Origin: Muriicola soli | Lineage (GTDB): Bacteria; Bacteroidota; Bacteroidia; Flavobacteriales; Flavobacteriaceae | Assembly (NCBI RefSeq): GCF_004139715.1 | Contig: NZ_CP035544.1 | Coordinates: 2,731,501 to 2,795,500 of the forward strand | Length of the DNA: 64,000 nt | Direction: 5' to 3' | Part shown: positions 47,398 through 55,807 of the stretch, in pieces | Layout: the number at the start of each line of letters is the position of its first letter | Numbering within the stretch: position 1 is the first letter of the stretch | Position numbers and translations under genes: made by a program | Notes under the pieces: model-generated | The model's database searches: none | What the model was told of the DNA's origin: nothing | The model's input: only the letters and a program-made list of their open reading frames with translations

Positions 47398-47574
47398 ATG
47401 GATGAATCAACGCGATTATTTGGAGCCAGGATATGTACGGGACTATTGTTAATAGCAATAGCAACGGTAGTTATTTTAGCCTACCAGGGGTATTCTGCCG
47501 AATTAGCCCAGGAAGCTGAACTCTATCTCGCTTCCTCTTTACATCAATTTGACACCTCTCTGGCGGTCAAATAA
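47398..47574 (+). CDS. Small single-pass membrane protein (58 residues)
   Basis: ATG 47398 to TAA 47572-47574. The sequence starts MDESTRLFGARICTG, followed by a hydrophobic segment LLLIAIATVVILAY (about residues 16-29), then a polar tail QEAELYLASSLHQFD. The gene lies in an otherwise empty 680-bp gap between the CotH-like gene and the sigma operon and is followed by a good terminator. No homologue is recognised, so the call rests on the transmembrane segment, the clean frame and the terminator. Confidence 0.6.
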   Translation: MDESTRLFGARICTGLLLIAIATVVILAYQGYSAELAQEAELYLASSLHQFDTSLAVK

Positions 47575-47644
47575 GGAGATGCCCTATTGGAAATGGCGTT
47601 ATCAAGGCTTTTATAATCTTAAACATTACATCAATTGGGCCATA

Positions 47645-47678
47645 AAAATCCGGGAGTTAAAACTACCGGATTTTTTTT
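47645..47678 (+). terminator. Terminator after the 58-residue gene
   Basis: Stem AAATCCGG / CCGGATTT with an inner AGT-TAAA-ACT pairing (one G-A mismatch), ending in eight T residues (47671-47678). It lies 70 bp after the small gene and before the sigma operon. Between 47679 and 47830 nothing further is seen. Confidence 0.82.
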
Positions 47679-47830
47679 GCTTCCCCTTTCGATACAACCA
47701 CTTTAAGAGATGTATTACCTCCCTTTTGTTGTACTATTTTAATTTTTTTTTACTGAAAAAGTGACCTCCATCAAAATATGGGGTCTTAAGTATGGGGCGA
47801 TTCCCAAAAAGAGAACAAGGATCAGCTAAT

Positions 47831-47965
47831 ATGAAATCAGAAAGCAAAATTATACCCTTCAACAGAGGCACTCTGCAATCCGGATACAACCATGCTTTTA
47901 TGTTTCACTATCTTGACGCCTGTTATCATTGCTCAGAAAGGCAACCCAACCACAACTCATGGTAA
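47831..47965 (+). CDS. Candidate upstream small ORF overlapping the sigma factor start
   Basis: ATG 47831 to TAA 47963-47965, 44 residues (starts MKSESKIIPFNRGTLQSG; contains CYHCSERQPNHNSW). AAGGA lies 8 nt before the ATG, unusual for this genome. Its stop overlaps the sigma factor ATG by 7 bases (ATGGTAA), which would couple translation. No homologue is recognised and it may be a leader peptide or chance frame. Confidence 0.4.
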   Translation: MKSESKIIPFNRGTLQSGYNHAFMFHYLDACYHCSERQPNHNSW

Positions 47966-48591
47966 GCTTACTTAGAAAATTATTTCTGGTAATCATTGGG
48001 GAGCGGAACAAATCTTCCCTCGACAAGGATCATCCATTCCGGGATCTCTCGGATGAGGAATTGGTGGAGAAGATTGCAGAGACGAACAACACCTTACTTT
48101 TTGGGATTATTTACGACAGGTACGCAGATAAGGTATATACAAAGTGTACTGGTTTTGCCCGTTCTGAGGACGAGGCCGAAGACCTCACCCAGGATGTTTT
48201 TCTAACTATTTTCATCAAATTAGGCAGCTTCAAAGGCATCTCTAAATTCTCGAGCTGGGTCTATTCTATTACTTACAACTTTTGTGTCAATTATATTACC
48301 CGGAATAAAGGGCGAAAGATCAGTGAGAAGACTGAAAAATTCGACGGCAGGGAACATCAATTAGCTGTTGAAGCAGAAGACCGAAGTTTCTTCCACATGC
48401 GTTCTGATAAATTGAAGATTGTGCTGGAACAAATCCCCCCTGAAGACAAAACTCTGCTGCTGCTTAAATATCAGGACGATGTCCCGATAAAAGACTTATG
48501 TGCCCTTTTAGACCTTGGTGAAAGCGCTGTAAAAATGAGACTGAAAAGAGCCAAGGCAAAAACATTAGCAACCTATAATGCACTCCCCTAA
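47959..48591 (+). CDS. ECF-type RNA polymerase sigma factor
   Basis: A 210-residue sigma-70 family protein from ATG 47959 (a TTG at 47929 is in frame). Region 2 includes FGIIYDRYADKVYTKCTG, DEAEDLTQDVFLTIF and FSSWVYSITYNFCVNY; region 4 includes EQIPPEDKTLLLLKYQDD and LDLGESAVKMRLKRAKAK. It lacks regions 1 and 3, as in extracytoplasmic-function factors. The stop TAA overlaps the next ATG (TAATG at 48589). Its regulon probably includes the membrane-stress genes immediately downstream; this is inference. Confidence 0.92.
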   Translation: MVSLLRKLFLVIIGERNKSSLDKDHPFRDLSDEELVEKIAETNNTLLFGIIYDRYADKVYTKCTGFARSEDEAEDLTQDVFLTIFIKLGSFKGISKFSSWVYSITYNFCVNYITRNKGRKISEKTEKFDGREHQLAVEAEDRSFFHMRSDKLKIVLEQIPPEDKTLLLLKYQDDVPIKDLCALLDLGESAVKMRLKRAKAKTLATYNALP

Positions 48592-48782
48592 TGGCAGAAA
48601 ACGTACAAAATCCGTTTAAGGATATCGGAAAGAGAATCATGGAAGCCCCGCCTAATCTGAAAAAAAAGGTTATGCAGGACGTAGCTGCGGCGAAGCTATT
48701 TATGGACCTCGCCTCCCTCTATACGGTAAATACTAAAGAGCTACTCGCGAGTTTGTTTAAAACCCGGGGGAAAGAGCAATAA
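48591..48782 (+). CDS. Small sigma-associated protein (63 residues)
   Basis: Begins at the ATG overlapping the sigma stop (TAATG), so it is translationally coupled. The product is helical and basic, for example PPNLKKKVMQDVAAAKLFMD, with no membrane segment. Position suggests an anti-sigma factor or chaperone of the sigma factor, although it is much shorter than typical anti-sigma proteins and lacks their zinc motif. Confidence 0.68.
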   Translation: MAENVQNPFKDIGKRIMEAPPNLKKKVMQDVAAAKLFMDLASLYTVNTKELLASLFKTRGKEQ

Positions 48783-48806
48783 CATCTCAAATAATTCAAC
48801 ACTATT

Positions 48807-49625
48807 ATGGACACATTAGGAAGCTTAGCAACAGACTCACTCACAACCATCATCCAGGACATTGTATCAGCTTTACCTGGAATTCTCGGTGCAATTATCG
48901 TCTTGACCATTGGATGGCTTATCATCAAGATCATTGGCTTTGTACTGAAAAAGATCCTCAAACTCGCAAGAATTGATGCCTTATCAGAAAAGATCAACGA
49001 GGCCCGTCTTTTTGGAGAGGAGAGCAAAATAAAAATAGATGTGATCAAGATCCTATTGGGCTTTATCAAGGGAATCCTGTGGATCACATTTATAATCGTT
49101 GCTGCGGAGATCATGGGGCTCACTATTATCTCTACGGAAATATCCAACCTGCTTCGTTATCTCCCTGTATTGCTGAGCGCCGTGGTCATTTTTATGATCG
49201 GGATGTACGCTGCCAAACTCATCAAAAGCGCTCTGACCAGCATTTTTGATTCCATGGGAATCGGCGGTTCCAAGATCGTAAGCAGCATTGTCTACTATAT
49301 GATTATTGTCTTTGTGCTTATTACAGCACTCAATCAGGCGGGAATCGACACTGCGATCATTACCAGCAATATTACCCTGGTTATTGGTGCTTTTCTTCTC
49401 GCGTTTGCCATCGGGCTCGGACTTGGGTCGAGAGAAGTGGTAGCCAAACTTCTCAATACCTTTTACGCCAGAAAGACATATGCGGTTGGTGACTCCATCA
49501 AAACCAAGAAATTTGAAGGTACGATAGAGGCTATAGAGGGAATTCTGGTTACGGTAAAAACCAGGGACGGGAAAATTGTTATTCCAATTGAAGACCTCAT
49601 TCAAACTAAGGTAGAACTGAAATAA
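48807..49625 (+). CDS. MscS-like mechanosensitive ion channel
   Basis: A 272-residue membrane protein. N-terminal helices include LGAIIVLTIGWLIIKIIGFV. Further helices follow through VITSN-like ITSNITLVIGAFLLAFAIG, and the pore helix is GLGLGSREVVAKLLNTFYAR. A short beta domain, KTYAVGDSIKTKKFEG, follows, ending in IVIPIEDLIQTKVELK. The C-terminal vestibule domain of classical MscS is absent, giving a minimal channel. It lies 24 bp after the small gene in the sigma operon. Confidence 0.88.
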   Translation: MDTLGSLATDSLTTIIQDIVSALPGILGAIIVLTIGWLIIKIIGFVLKKILKLARIDALSEKINEARLFGEESKIKIDVIKILLGFIKGILWITFIIVAAEIMGLTIISTEISNLLRYLPVLLSAVVIFMIGMYAAKLIKSALTSIFDSMGIGGSKIVSSIVYYMIIVFVLITALNQAGIDTAIITSNITLVIGAFLLAFAIGLGLGSREVVAKLLNTFYARKTYAVGDSIKTKKFEGTIEAIEGILVTVKTRDGKIVIPIEDLIQTKVELK

Positions 49626-49722
49626 GAGAGAACAAGCGATAAATCATGGGTAATTTCTCCGAATATTGCACTAAAGAATTATAAATCAAACATTTGTATA
49701 ATTAAAAATTAAAATCAGAACA

Positions 49723-50052
49723 ATGGGAAAATTTGAAATCAGAAAAACGAAATCAGGTCAGTATAAGTTCGACCTGAAAGCTTCCAACGGACAGGTAATC
49801 CTGAGCAGCGAGACTTACAAGACCAAAGCGAGCTGTAAAAAGGGTATCCACTCTGTGATGAATAATGCATCAACAGATAAGCGTTTCGATCGGAAAACGG
49901 CCAAAAACGGAAGCCCCTACTTTAATATGAAAGCGAGAAACGGACAGATCATTGGCACCAGCGAAATGTATTCCAATACCAATGGGATGGAAAACGGTAT
50001 CGCCTCGGTAAAGAAAAATGCTGCCGATGCTTCCATAGATGACCAATCATAA
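49723..50052 (+). CDS. YegP-family protein (DUF1508 tandem)
   Basis: A 109-residue soluble protein with two DUF1508 units of about 48 residues: KFEIRKTKSGQYKFDLKASN with GQVILSSETY, then FDRKTAKNGSPYFNMKARNG with GQIIGTSEMY. Function unknown; homologues occur in stress-regulated operons. It follows the MscS-like gene after 97 bp. Ala/Ser-rich acidic C-terminus. Confidence 0.9.
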   Translation: MGKFEIRKTKSGQYKFDLKASNGQVILSSETYKTKASCKKGIHSVMNNASTDKRFDRKTAKNGSPYFNMKARNGQIIGTSEMYSNTNGMENGIASVKKNAADASIDDQS

Positions 50053-50094
50053 ATCAATAAAGAAAATTTACACATAACAACAAATACAACAACG

Positions 50095-51021
50095 ATGAAG
50101 AAAAGAGGATTACTAGCTTTTTTCCTGGCTGCAGGAATGTTGGCTTATGCCCAAACTGAAGCAGAACTCAAAGCAGAAAAGGCGGTAAAGAAAGATTCTA
50201 TTGCCGCTATTCAGGGCAGGGTCAATGCCCTGCAATCACAGATCGATGCCCTTCCGGGGTGGAAAACCGGAGCCTTCGGTACCATAGGTGTTAATCTTTC
50301 GAGCTTTAGCAATTGGTATACCCAGGGATTCCCTAACAATTCGGCCGGGAATATCGGTTTTACCCTAAACGCCTTTGCCAACCTGAAGGAGGAAAAATTC
50401 TTCTGGCGTAATTCAGCGAATGTGAATCTCCAATGGGTGAAGCTCGATGACAAGGACGATCCCACAGATTCAGACAGCTTCCGGGAGGCTACTGATGTAT
50501 TCAATATCTCCTCTCTTTACGGACGAAAACTAAGTGAGAAGTTCGCTATATCTACCCTTGGTGAATACCGGACAACCATCCTCAATAATTTTAATGATCC
50601 CGGATATCTCGATATCGGGGTTGGAGGGACATGGACACCCATAGACAATTTGGTAGTGGTCTTCCATCCGCTGAACTACAACTTTGTTTTCAGCAGCGAG
50701 GATACCATCTTTAACTCCTCCCTTGGAGCAAAGATCGTTGCCGATTATACTCGTCAGGTAGGAGCAGTAAACTTTAAGAGTAACCTCTCTTTATTTCAAA
50801 GTTACGAAAGCGGAGACCTCAGCAACTGGACATGGATTAACTCCTTCTCCTATACGCTGTGGAAAATGATTGGGGTTGGTTTCGATTTTGGCCTGCGTAA
50901 CAACAAGCAGGAAGCCCTTAATTATTCTGTGAATACCCTTGGGAATACGACGGAAACTTTTGATACAGTGGATAACGATTTACAAACCTACTGGACAGTA
51001 GGTCTGAGTTATTCCTTCTAA
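50095..51021 (+). CDS. DUF3078 outer-membrane protein
   Basis: A 308-residue protein with a signal peptide (KKRGLLAFFLAAGMLAYAQ). A short coiled region (EAELKAEKAVKKDSIAAIQG, about 20-50) precedes the DUF3078 beta-rich domain: GTIGVNLSSFSNWYTQGFPN, FFWRNSANVNLQWVKLDD, ending in the aromatic YWTVGLSYSF typical of outer-membrane barrels. Function unknown. It lies 42 bp after the YegP gene and before mscL copy 2. Confidence 0.88.
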   Translation: MKKRGLLAFFLAAGMLAYAQTEAELKAEKAVKKDSIAAIQGRVNALQSQIDALPGWKTGAFGTIGVNLSSFSNWYTQGFPNNSAGNIGFTLNAFANLKEEKFFWRNSANVNLQWVKLDDKDDPTDSDSFREATDVFNISSLYGRKLSEKFAISTLGEYRTTILNNFNDPGYLDIGVGGTWTPIDNLVVVFHPLNYNFVFSSEDTIFNSSLGAKIVADYTRQVGAVNFKSNLSLFQSYESGDLSNWTWINSFSYTLWKMIGVGFDFGLRNNKQEALNYSVNTLGNTTETFDTVDNDLQTYWTVGLSYSF

Positions 51022-51072
51022 GAGAACTTTATTTACACTTAACACATTAATAATCATTTAAACTTTAAAACA

Positions 51073-51474
51073 ATGCTTAAAGAATTCAAGAATTTTATTA
51101 TGACTGGCAATGTCATTGAATTTGCCGTAGCCGTTATCCTTGCCGGAGCCGTTGGCCTGGTGGTAAACGGATTTGTAAACGACATCGTGATGCCTGTTGT
51201 CGGTGAATTTTCCGGAGGGGTCGACTTTGCGAACCTGAAGTACGTCCTTACCGAAGCGTCCGGTGTAGCCGGAGAGCCCGGTGCAATTGCCGAAAACGCT
51301 ATTCGTTACGGAGCGTGGATCAACACTATTGTTAACCTAATCATTGTAGGCTTTGTCCTTTTTATGATCATCAAGGCTTATAACAAGACCAAGACGCCTC
51401 CGGCACCTGAAGCGCCAAAAGGTCCTAGTCAGGAGCAATTGCTTGCAGAAATTCGCGACTTGCTGAAAAAGTAA
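51073..51474 (+). CDS. mscL: Large-conductance mechanosensitive channel, copy 2
   Basis: A 133-residue channel subunit, over 90 percent identical by eye to the copy at 21719-22123. Differences include K7N, SQ to GL in the first membrane segment, K to N and T to S in the loop, and KK to KT in the tail. The first 50 or so bases of the two genes are nearly identical, while later codons differ at many third positions. It closes the sigma/MscS/YegP/DUF3078 group and is followed by a terminator. Confidence 0.95.
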   Translation: MLKEFKNFIMTGNVIEFAVAVILAGAVGLVVNGFVNDIVMPVVGEFSGGVDFANLKYVLTEASGVAGEPGAIAENAIRYGAWINTIVNLIIVGFVLFMIIKAYNKTKTPPAPEAPKGPSQEQLLAEIRDLLKK

Positions 51475-51499
51475 GTTGAGTCATTCCCCCAAATCAAAG

Positions 51500-51536
51500 A
51501 AAAGCCTCCTGCGTGATCATTGTCAGGGGGCTTTTT
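51500..51536 (+). terminator. Terminator after mscL copy 2
   Basis: Twelve-bp stem AAAAGCCTCCTG / CAGGGGGCTTTT (one G-T pair) with a 12-nt loop, and five T residues to 51536. Confidence 0.88.
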
Positions 51537-51593
51537 AATTTCCGACTATGAGATTTCGTTTTATAAATTGTCATAATAAACTGATCATCTGAA

Positions 51594-52124
51594 ATGATAC
51601 AAGAAATCGGACTTGGCGGGGGTTGCCATTGGTGCACAGAAGCGATCTTTCAAGGCCTCAAAGGAGTCTCTGAGGTGCGACAAGGATGGATATCATCGCG
51701 TGAATTTCCTTCTTTCTCAGAGGCAATCCTTCTTTGTTTTGATCCCTCTGTTATTTCGCTATCTGATCTATTGAGGATCCATCTCCAGACCCATAGTGCC
51801 ACCTCAGCCCATCAGATGCGAACTAAATACCGGTCTGCAGTTTATGTGTTTTCCAAAGCTCAGCAGGCTATTGTGGAAAAGCACCTTCTAGAACTACAAA
51901 CTGAATATCCGGAAAAATTGATAACCCGGCCGCTGCGGTTTCAGGATTTTAAATTAAATACGGAGACTTATCTTGATTATTACCGCCGCGATCCGGAGAA
52001 ACCATTCTGTAAAAACGTGATCAGGCCAAAATTAGTCAAGCTAAAGGAAAACTTCAGTGAGCAACTCGATCCGGATAAAATACCCCTTACACGAAGCGGA
52101 GAATCGCGCGTTAAATTTTTGTGA
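51594..52124 (+). CDS. Peptide-methionine (S)-S-oxide reductase-like protein, atypical
   Basis: A 176-residue MsrA-fold protein. The catalytic segment is LGGGCHWCTEAIFQGLKGV: the Cys of GGC is in place, but the usual GCFW becomes GCHWC with a second Cys three residues later. The downstream substrate region reads LQTHSATSAHQMRTKYRSAV where classical enzymes have HDPT-type residues. So it is a member of the family with changed active-site surroundings; whether it reduces methionine sulfoxide is uncertain. Symbol withheld for that reason. Confidence 0.8.
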   Translation: MIQEIGLGGGCHWCTEAIFQGLKGVSEVRQGWISSREFPSFSEAILLCFDPSVISLSDLLRIHLQTHSATSAHQMRTKYRSAVYVFSKAQQAIVEKHLLELQTEYPEKLITRPLRFQDFKLNTETYLDYYRRDPEKPFCKNVIRPKLVKLKENFSEQLDPDKIPLTRSGESRVKFL

Positions 52125-52175
52125 TCTGCCTAATAATGAGTACCTTAAACAAGGTAATCATAAAAATTCTGCGTT

Positions 52176-52598
52176 ATGGGAACAATAAAGGCATGGAATA
52201 AATGGGCCAATGCCCATACGTATTACGGGCTCGATTTGGTTCGGGCTGCCCTGGGCGTCTTTCTCATCTTAAAGGGAGTCAACTTTATGTCTGATGCAGA
52301 GGCCATGGCGCTAGTGATGGATCCTTTCAGAGAGCTTCCGGGAAGCATGATGCTGATCCATTACGTAGCCGCAGCCCACTTTGTAGGTGGTTTTTTTATC
52401 ATTATTGGATTGTTAACCCGGTGGAGTGTTGCCTTGCAAATTCCCATCCTTTTAGGTGCCATCCTTACCAATTTCCTGGGCGTGATGATAGTCAGCAACC
52501 TCGTCCAGGCTGTCGTAGTTTTCCTGATTTGCGGCTTCTTTATCTTCTATGGCTCCGGGAAGCACTCACTAGACTATTACCTGAAAATGCAGAAATAG
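52176..52598 (+). CDS. DoxX-like membrane protein
   Basis: A 140-residue protein with four hydrophobic helices. GLDLVRAALGVFLILKGVNF and FVGGFFIIIGLLTRWSVALQ match the DoxX family fold. Family members are small quinone- or thiol-linked membrane proteins of uncertain function. A small hairpin TACCTT-AAAC-AAGGTA lies just upstream. Confidence 0.82.
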   Translation: MGTIKAWNKWANAHTYYGLDLVRAALGVFLILKGVNFMSDAEAMALVMDPFRELPGSMMLIHYVAAAHFVGGFFIIIGLLTRWSVALQIPILLGAILTNFLGVMIVSNLVQAVVVFLICGFFIFYGSGKHSLDYYLKMQK

Positions 52599-52601
52599 GT
52601 A

Positions 52602-53096
52602 TTATCGCCTGCTGGGCATCACCAGGCTGTCTGCCGGATAGGTCTTTGCCAGGTAGGTCATTTGATCTTTAGCCCATTTGATGATCAGTCGTCGCTGCTC
52701 ATCTGTGAGATTGGCTTCGGGGTGCAGGCCAAAATTGGTATAGCTGTCCAAAGGCATTTCTTTCTCTTCAACCATTTCAACCGTTTCCTCAAATTTGTGA
52801 TTCTGTATGGCTATAGGCCTTTTGGTAAATTCAGAAAAATTGAGATGGCCTTTCCCGTGTTCAATATGGTCATTTAACCACCAGCCCACAGGTTGTATTT
52901 CGGCATACCATGGGTAGACCGTATTGTTGGAATGGCAATCATTACAGGAAACCCTCATGATCTTTTCTACCTCTTCAGGTACTTCGTATTTTGTAGTAAT
53001 ATCATAGGTGAGGTCATTGCTGTTGTTTTTCTCCGGACGAAAGAACTGGAGCACAACGAAGGCAAAGATTAAAACAATTCCTATTTTCTTCAGCAT
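52602..53096 (-). CDS. Heme-binding domain protein (cytochrome c-like)
   Basis: A 164-residue protein with an N-terminal membrane anchor (KKIGIVLIFAFVVLQFF) and a single c-type heme motif, SCNDCHSNNTVYPWYAEIQP. The C-terminal NLTDEQRRLIIKWAKDQM supports the PF14376-type domain. It should be an electron carrier at the outer face of the inner membrane. It is convergent with the DoxX gene (3 bp). Confidence 0.87.
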   Translation of the reverse strand: MLKKIGIVLIFAFVVLQFFRPEKNNSNDLTYDITTKYEVPEEVEKIMRVSCNDCHSNNTVYPWYAEIQPVGWWLNDHIEHGKGHLNFSEFTKRPIAIQNHKFEETVEMVEEKEMPLDSYTNFGLHPEANLTDEQRRLIIKWAKDQMTYLAKTYPADSLVMPSRR

Positions 53097-53198
53097 GTTT
53101 AACGGATTAGATTAGACCATTCAAAACTATCTTTTCCCCCGGGAATATACCTCGGAAAAGACGCCAAATTTAAAAATTAATACGCATTTGAAGAAGCT

Positions 53199-53227
53199 TT
53201 GGGCAAGGATATTTAGTCCTATCTTTA
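53199..53227 (+). promoter_or_regulatory. Possible promoter of the PspC-DUF2339 gene
   Basis: TTG at 53199-53201, an 18-nt spacer and TATCTTTA at 53220-53227 (one mismatch from TAnnTTTG), about 50 bp before the ATG. Confidence 0.42.
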
Positions 53228-53275
53228 GCCGGCCAAAGCCTTACAATTAAACCTGGCCTCACATTTCCCTGTACT

Positions 53276-55807
53276 ATGGAAAATCAGCAAGACCAAATCA
53301 ATCGTCTTACCGAAAAACTGGAACTCCTAAGACAGGTACACTCCCATTTTTCAGAGGAGATAGCAGGCCTTAAGGCCGAGATAGAGCAGCTGAAAAAGGA
53401 CAATAAAATAAATGCTCCTGCCTTAAAAACATCCGAAAAAGAAGCTCAGTCTACTGTAGCCGATATTCCAAAGGAAACGGCCGATACTGTTGGAAAAGAG
53501 ATCTCTGAGAAAAAGTATTATCGAAAAAGGCAAAACAAGATACTGGGAGGTGTGTGTTCCGGGATCGCCGAAAGCACTGGAATGAATTTGCTGTTGATGC
53601 GCTTCCTCTGGGTACTCTTTACCCTTTTGTTTTGCATCGGTGCAGTAGTTTACCTGATCTTATGGCTAAGCCTGCCGGAAAAAGAAAGTAAATCTCCGGC
53701 GTTTTCCGATCTACCTAAAGTGGGATTGGAAAAAGCAGAAGTCCTTTCCCGGGCCGGACAGGACAAGACGGCTTCCGATATGGAAAAATATATCGGAGAA
53801 AACATCATCAGTAAAATAGGCATTGCTGTGCTCATCATTGGTGTTGGTATTGGAGCAAAATACTCTATTGACAACGATCTCATTAGTCCGCTTATCCGGA
53901 TCCTGCTGGGTTATCTCGTAGGGGCAGGATTATTGGCTGTAAGTTTCCGCTTACTTAGGAAATACGAGAATTTTAGTGCCGTACTCCTCAGCGGAGCCAT
54001 GGCCATATTTTATTTTATCACCTATGCGGCCTATGCATTTTACGATTTGTTTCCCGCCTATATTACCTTTCTCATGATGGTACTGTTTACAGTGGCTACT
54101 GTTCTGGCCGCCTTAAGACTAAATAAGCAATTTATTGCGCATATTGGCCTTGTAGGCGCTTATGCCGTTCCATTTTTGCTGAGTGAGGGTGAAGGTAAAG
54201 CCCTGGTCTTATTTAGTTATATGGCCATCATCAACGGTGGTATCCTGGTGGTTGCCTTTAAAAAGTACTGGAAGCCCTTATACCTGGTCGCTTTCGGCCT
54301 GAGCTGGCTGATTGTGATCAGCTGGGGTGTTGGAGCCTATGAGGCCAAGGAGCATTTTATCCTTGCCCTAAGCTTTAGCACACTCTTTTTTCTGCTTTTT
54401 TACGCAACTTTCCTGGCCTACAAAATATTGAGAAAAGAAGTGTACAACCCGCTAGACATTGCACTGGTGCTTGCCAATTCCTTTATTTTCTATGGCCTGG
54501 GATACGGTTTCCTGACTAGTCAGGTTGAAGGGGAAAATTACCTCGGACTTTTCACCTTGGGGAATGCCCTTTTACATCTTGGAGTGGGATTTATGGTCTA
54601 CCGCCAAAAGGGGATCGACAAGAATATCTATTTCCTTATCTCCGGAATGGTCCTTGTCTTTCTTACCCTGAGCATTCCTGTTGAACTGGATGGGAGCTGG
54701 GTAACCCTCTTATGGCTGGGTGAAGCCCTGGTTCTTTTCTATATCGGGAAAACAAAGCAGGTGGCAATTTACGAAAAACTCGCCTACCCCCTGCTGTTAT
54801 TGTCTTCGATAAGCCTATTGCAGGATTGGGTTTGGGCTTATGGGGATACGGAAGAACTATCTTTGGTGTTCCTGAATCCCACCTTCCTCACTTCCGCGAT
54901 TTTTTGTGCGGTTTTGGGTTATATGAATTTGCTGTACCACAATAAGAAGTTTCCCGGTGCTTTTGCGGGTGACAATGGGAAATGGCAACTCCTATCCACA
55001 GGATTGGCGAGCTTGTTATTGCTGAGCCTTTACGCTTCGGTTGCCCTGGAAATTAATTATTACTGGGAACGGCAATTTCAGGCCTCTGCAACCGGTGAAT
55101 TTGGAATTGGCGGGAGTTATAATTACGATCTTATCACTTTTCAATCCCTCTGGGGGATGATGTATTTTTTAGGATATACCGCGGCCCTGATTTTAATCAA
55201 TTCCCGATGGATAAAAAGCAAGGCACTCGGAATATTAGGACTTAGTCTGGCAGGATTGGGGTTAATGTATTTCCTGACGGTAGGCTTATATGACCTGAGT
55301 GAACTCAGGGAGAGCTACCTGGGTGAGAATTACAATGAAGGCTTTGAAGCCGGAATATTCCATCTGCTGTTCCGTTATCCGGCGTTTCTACTTATGACAG
55401 TTGTTATCCTTGTTTCTTATCGCTATCTAAGGGCCAATTATAAAAAGGAAGTATTTACCCCGGCATTAAATCTCATGCTCTCCATTACCCTTTTATGGGT
55501 ATTAAGCAGCGAATTGATCCACTGGTTAAACCTTGCAGGGGCCGGAGGAATCTATAAACTATGGATGACTGTTTTTTGGGGAATTTATGCCCTGGCACTG
55601 ATCAGCCTTGGCATCTGGAAGGCTCAAAAACAGCTTCGTATCGCTGCCCTGGTCCTATTTGGTATTACTTTGATCAAGCTTGTTTTCTATGATCTGGCCA
55701 ACCTAAACACGCTTGCTAAAACGGGCTTATTTGTCCTGTTGGGTGTTTTACTGCTGATCATTTCATTCTTGTACAATAAGTTCAGGGGGCGTTTATGGGA
55801 AGAATAG
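53276..55807 (+). CDS. PspC-DUF2339 fusion membrane protein
   Basis: An 843-residue protein with three parts. Residues 1-50 are a coiled coil (INRLTEKLELLRQVHSHFSE). A PspC domain follows at about 80-140: YRKRQNKILGGVCSGIAEST, then LLLMRFLWVLFTLLF and VYLILWLSLPEK. The remainder is a DUF2339 domain of more than 20 transmembrane helices, starting ENIISKIGIAVLIIGVGIG. PspC senses envelope stress in enterobacteria; DUF2339 is uncharacterised. The fusion suggests an envelope-associated function. No Psp partners are nearby. Confidence 0.88.
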   Translation: MENQQDQINRLTEKLELLRQVHSHFSEEIAGLKAEIEQLKKDNKINAPALKTSEKEAQSTVADIPKETADTVGKEISEKKYYRKRQNKILGGVCSGIAESTGMNLLLMRFLWVLFTLLFCIGAVVYLILWLSLPEKESKSPAFSDLPKVGLEKAEVLSRAGQDKTASDMEKYIGENIISKIGIAVLIIGVGIGAKYSIDNDLISPLIRILLGYLVGAGLLAVSFRLLRKYENFSAVLLSGAMAIFYFITYAAYAFYDLFPAYITFLMMVLFTVATVLAALRLNKQFIAHIGLVGAYAVPFLLSEGEGKALVLFSYMAIINGGILVVAFKKYWKPLYLVAFGLSWLIVISWGVGAYEAKEHFILALSFSTLFFLLFYATFLAYKILRKEVYNPLDIALVLANSFIFYGLGYGFLTSQVEGENYLGLFTLGNALLHLGVGFMVYRQKGIDKNIYFLISGMVLVFLTLSIPVELDGSWVTLLWLGEALVLFYIGKTKQVAIYEKLAYPLLLLSSISLLQDWVWAYGDTEELSLVFLNPTFLTSAIFCAVLGYMNLLYHNKKFPGAFAGDNGKWQLLSTGLASLLLLSLYASVALEINYYWERQFQASATGEFGIGGSYNYDLITFQSLWGMMYFLGYTAALILINSRWIKSKALGILGLSLAGLGLMYFLTVGLYDLSELRESYLGENYNEGFEAGIFHLLFRYPAFLLMTVVILVSYRYLRANYKKEVFTPALNLMLSITLLWVLSSELIHWLNLAGAGGIYKLWMTVFWGIYALALISLGIWKAQKQLRIAALVLFGITLIKLVFYDLANLNTLAKTGLFVLLGVLLLIISFLYNKFRGRLWEE

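Noticed and set aside
47549-47764. 71-residue frame after the small membrane protein
   Set aside because: It runs straight through the terminator hairpin and its T run; AAGGAG before an ATG at 47579 is noted but there is no conserved-looking content.
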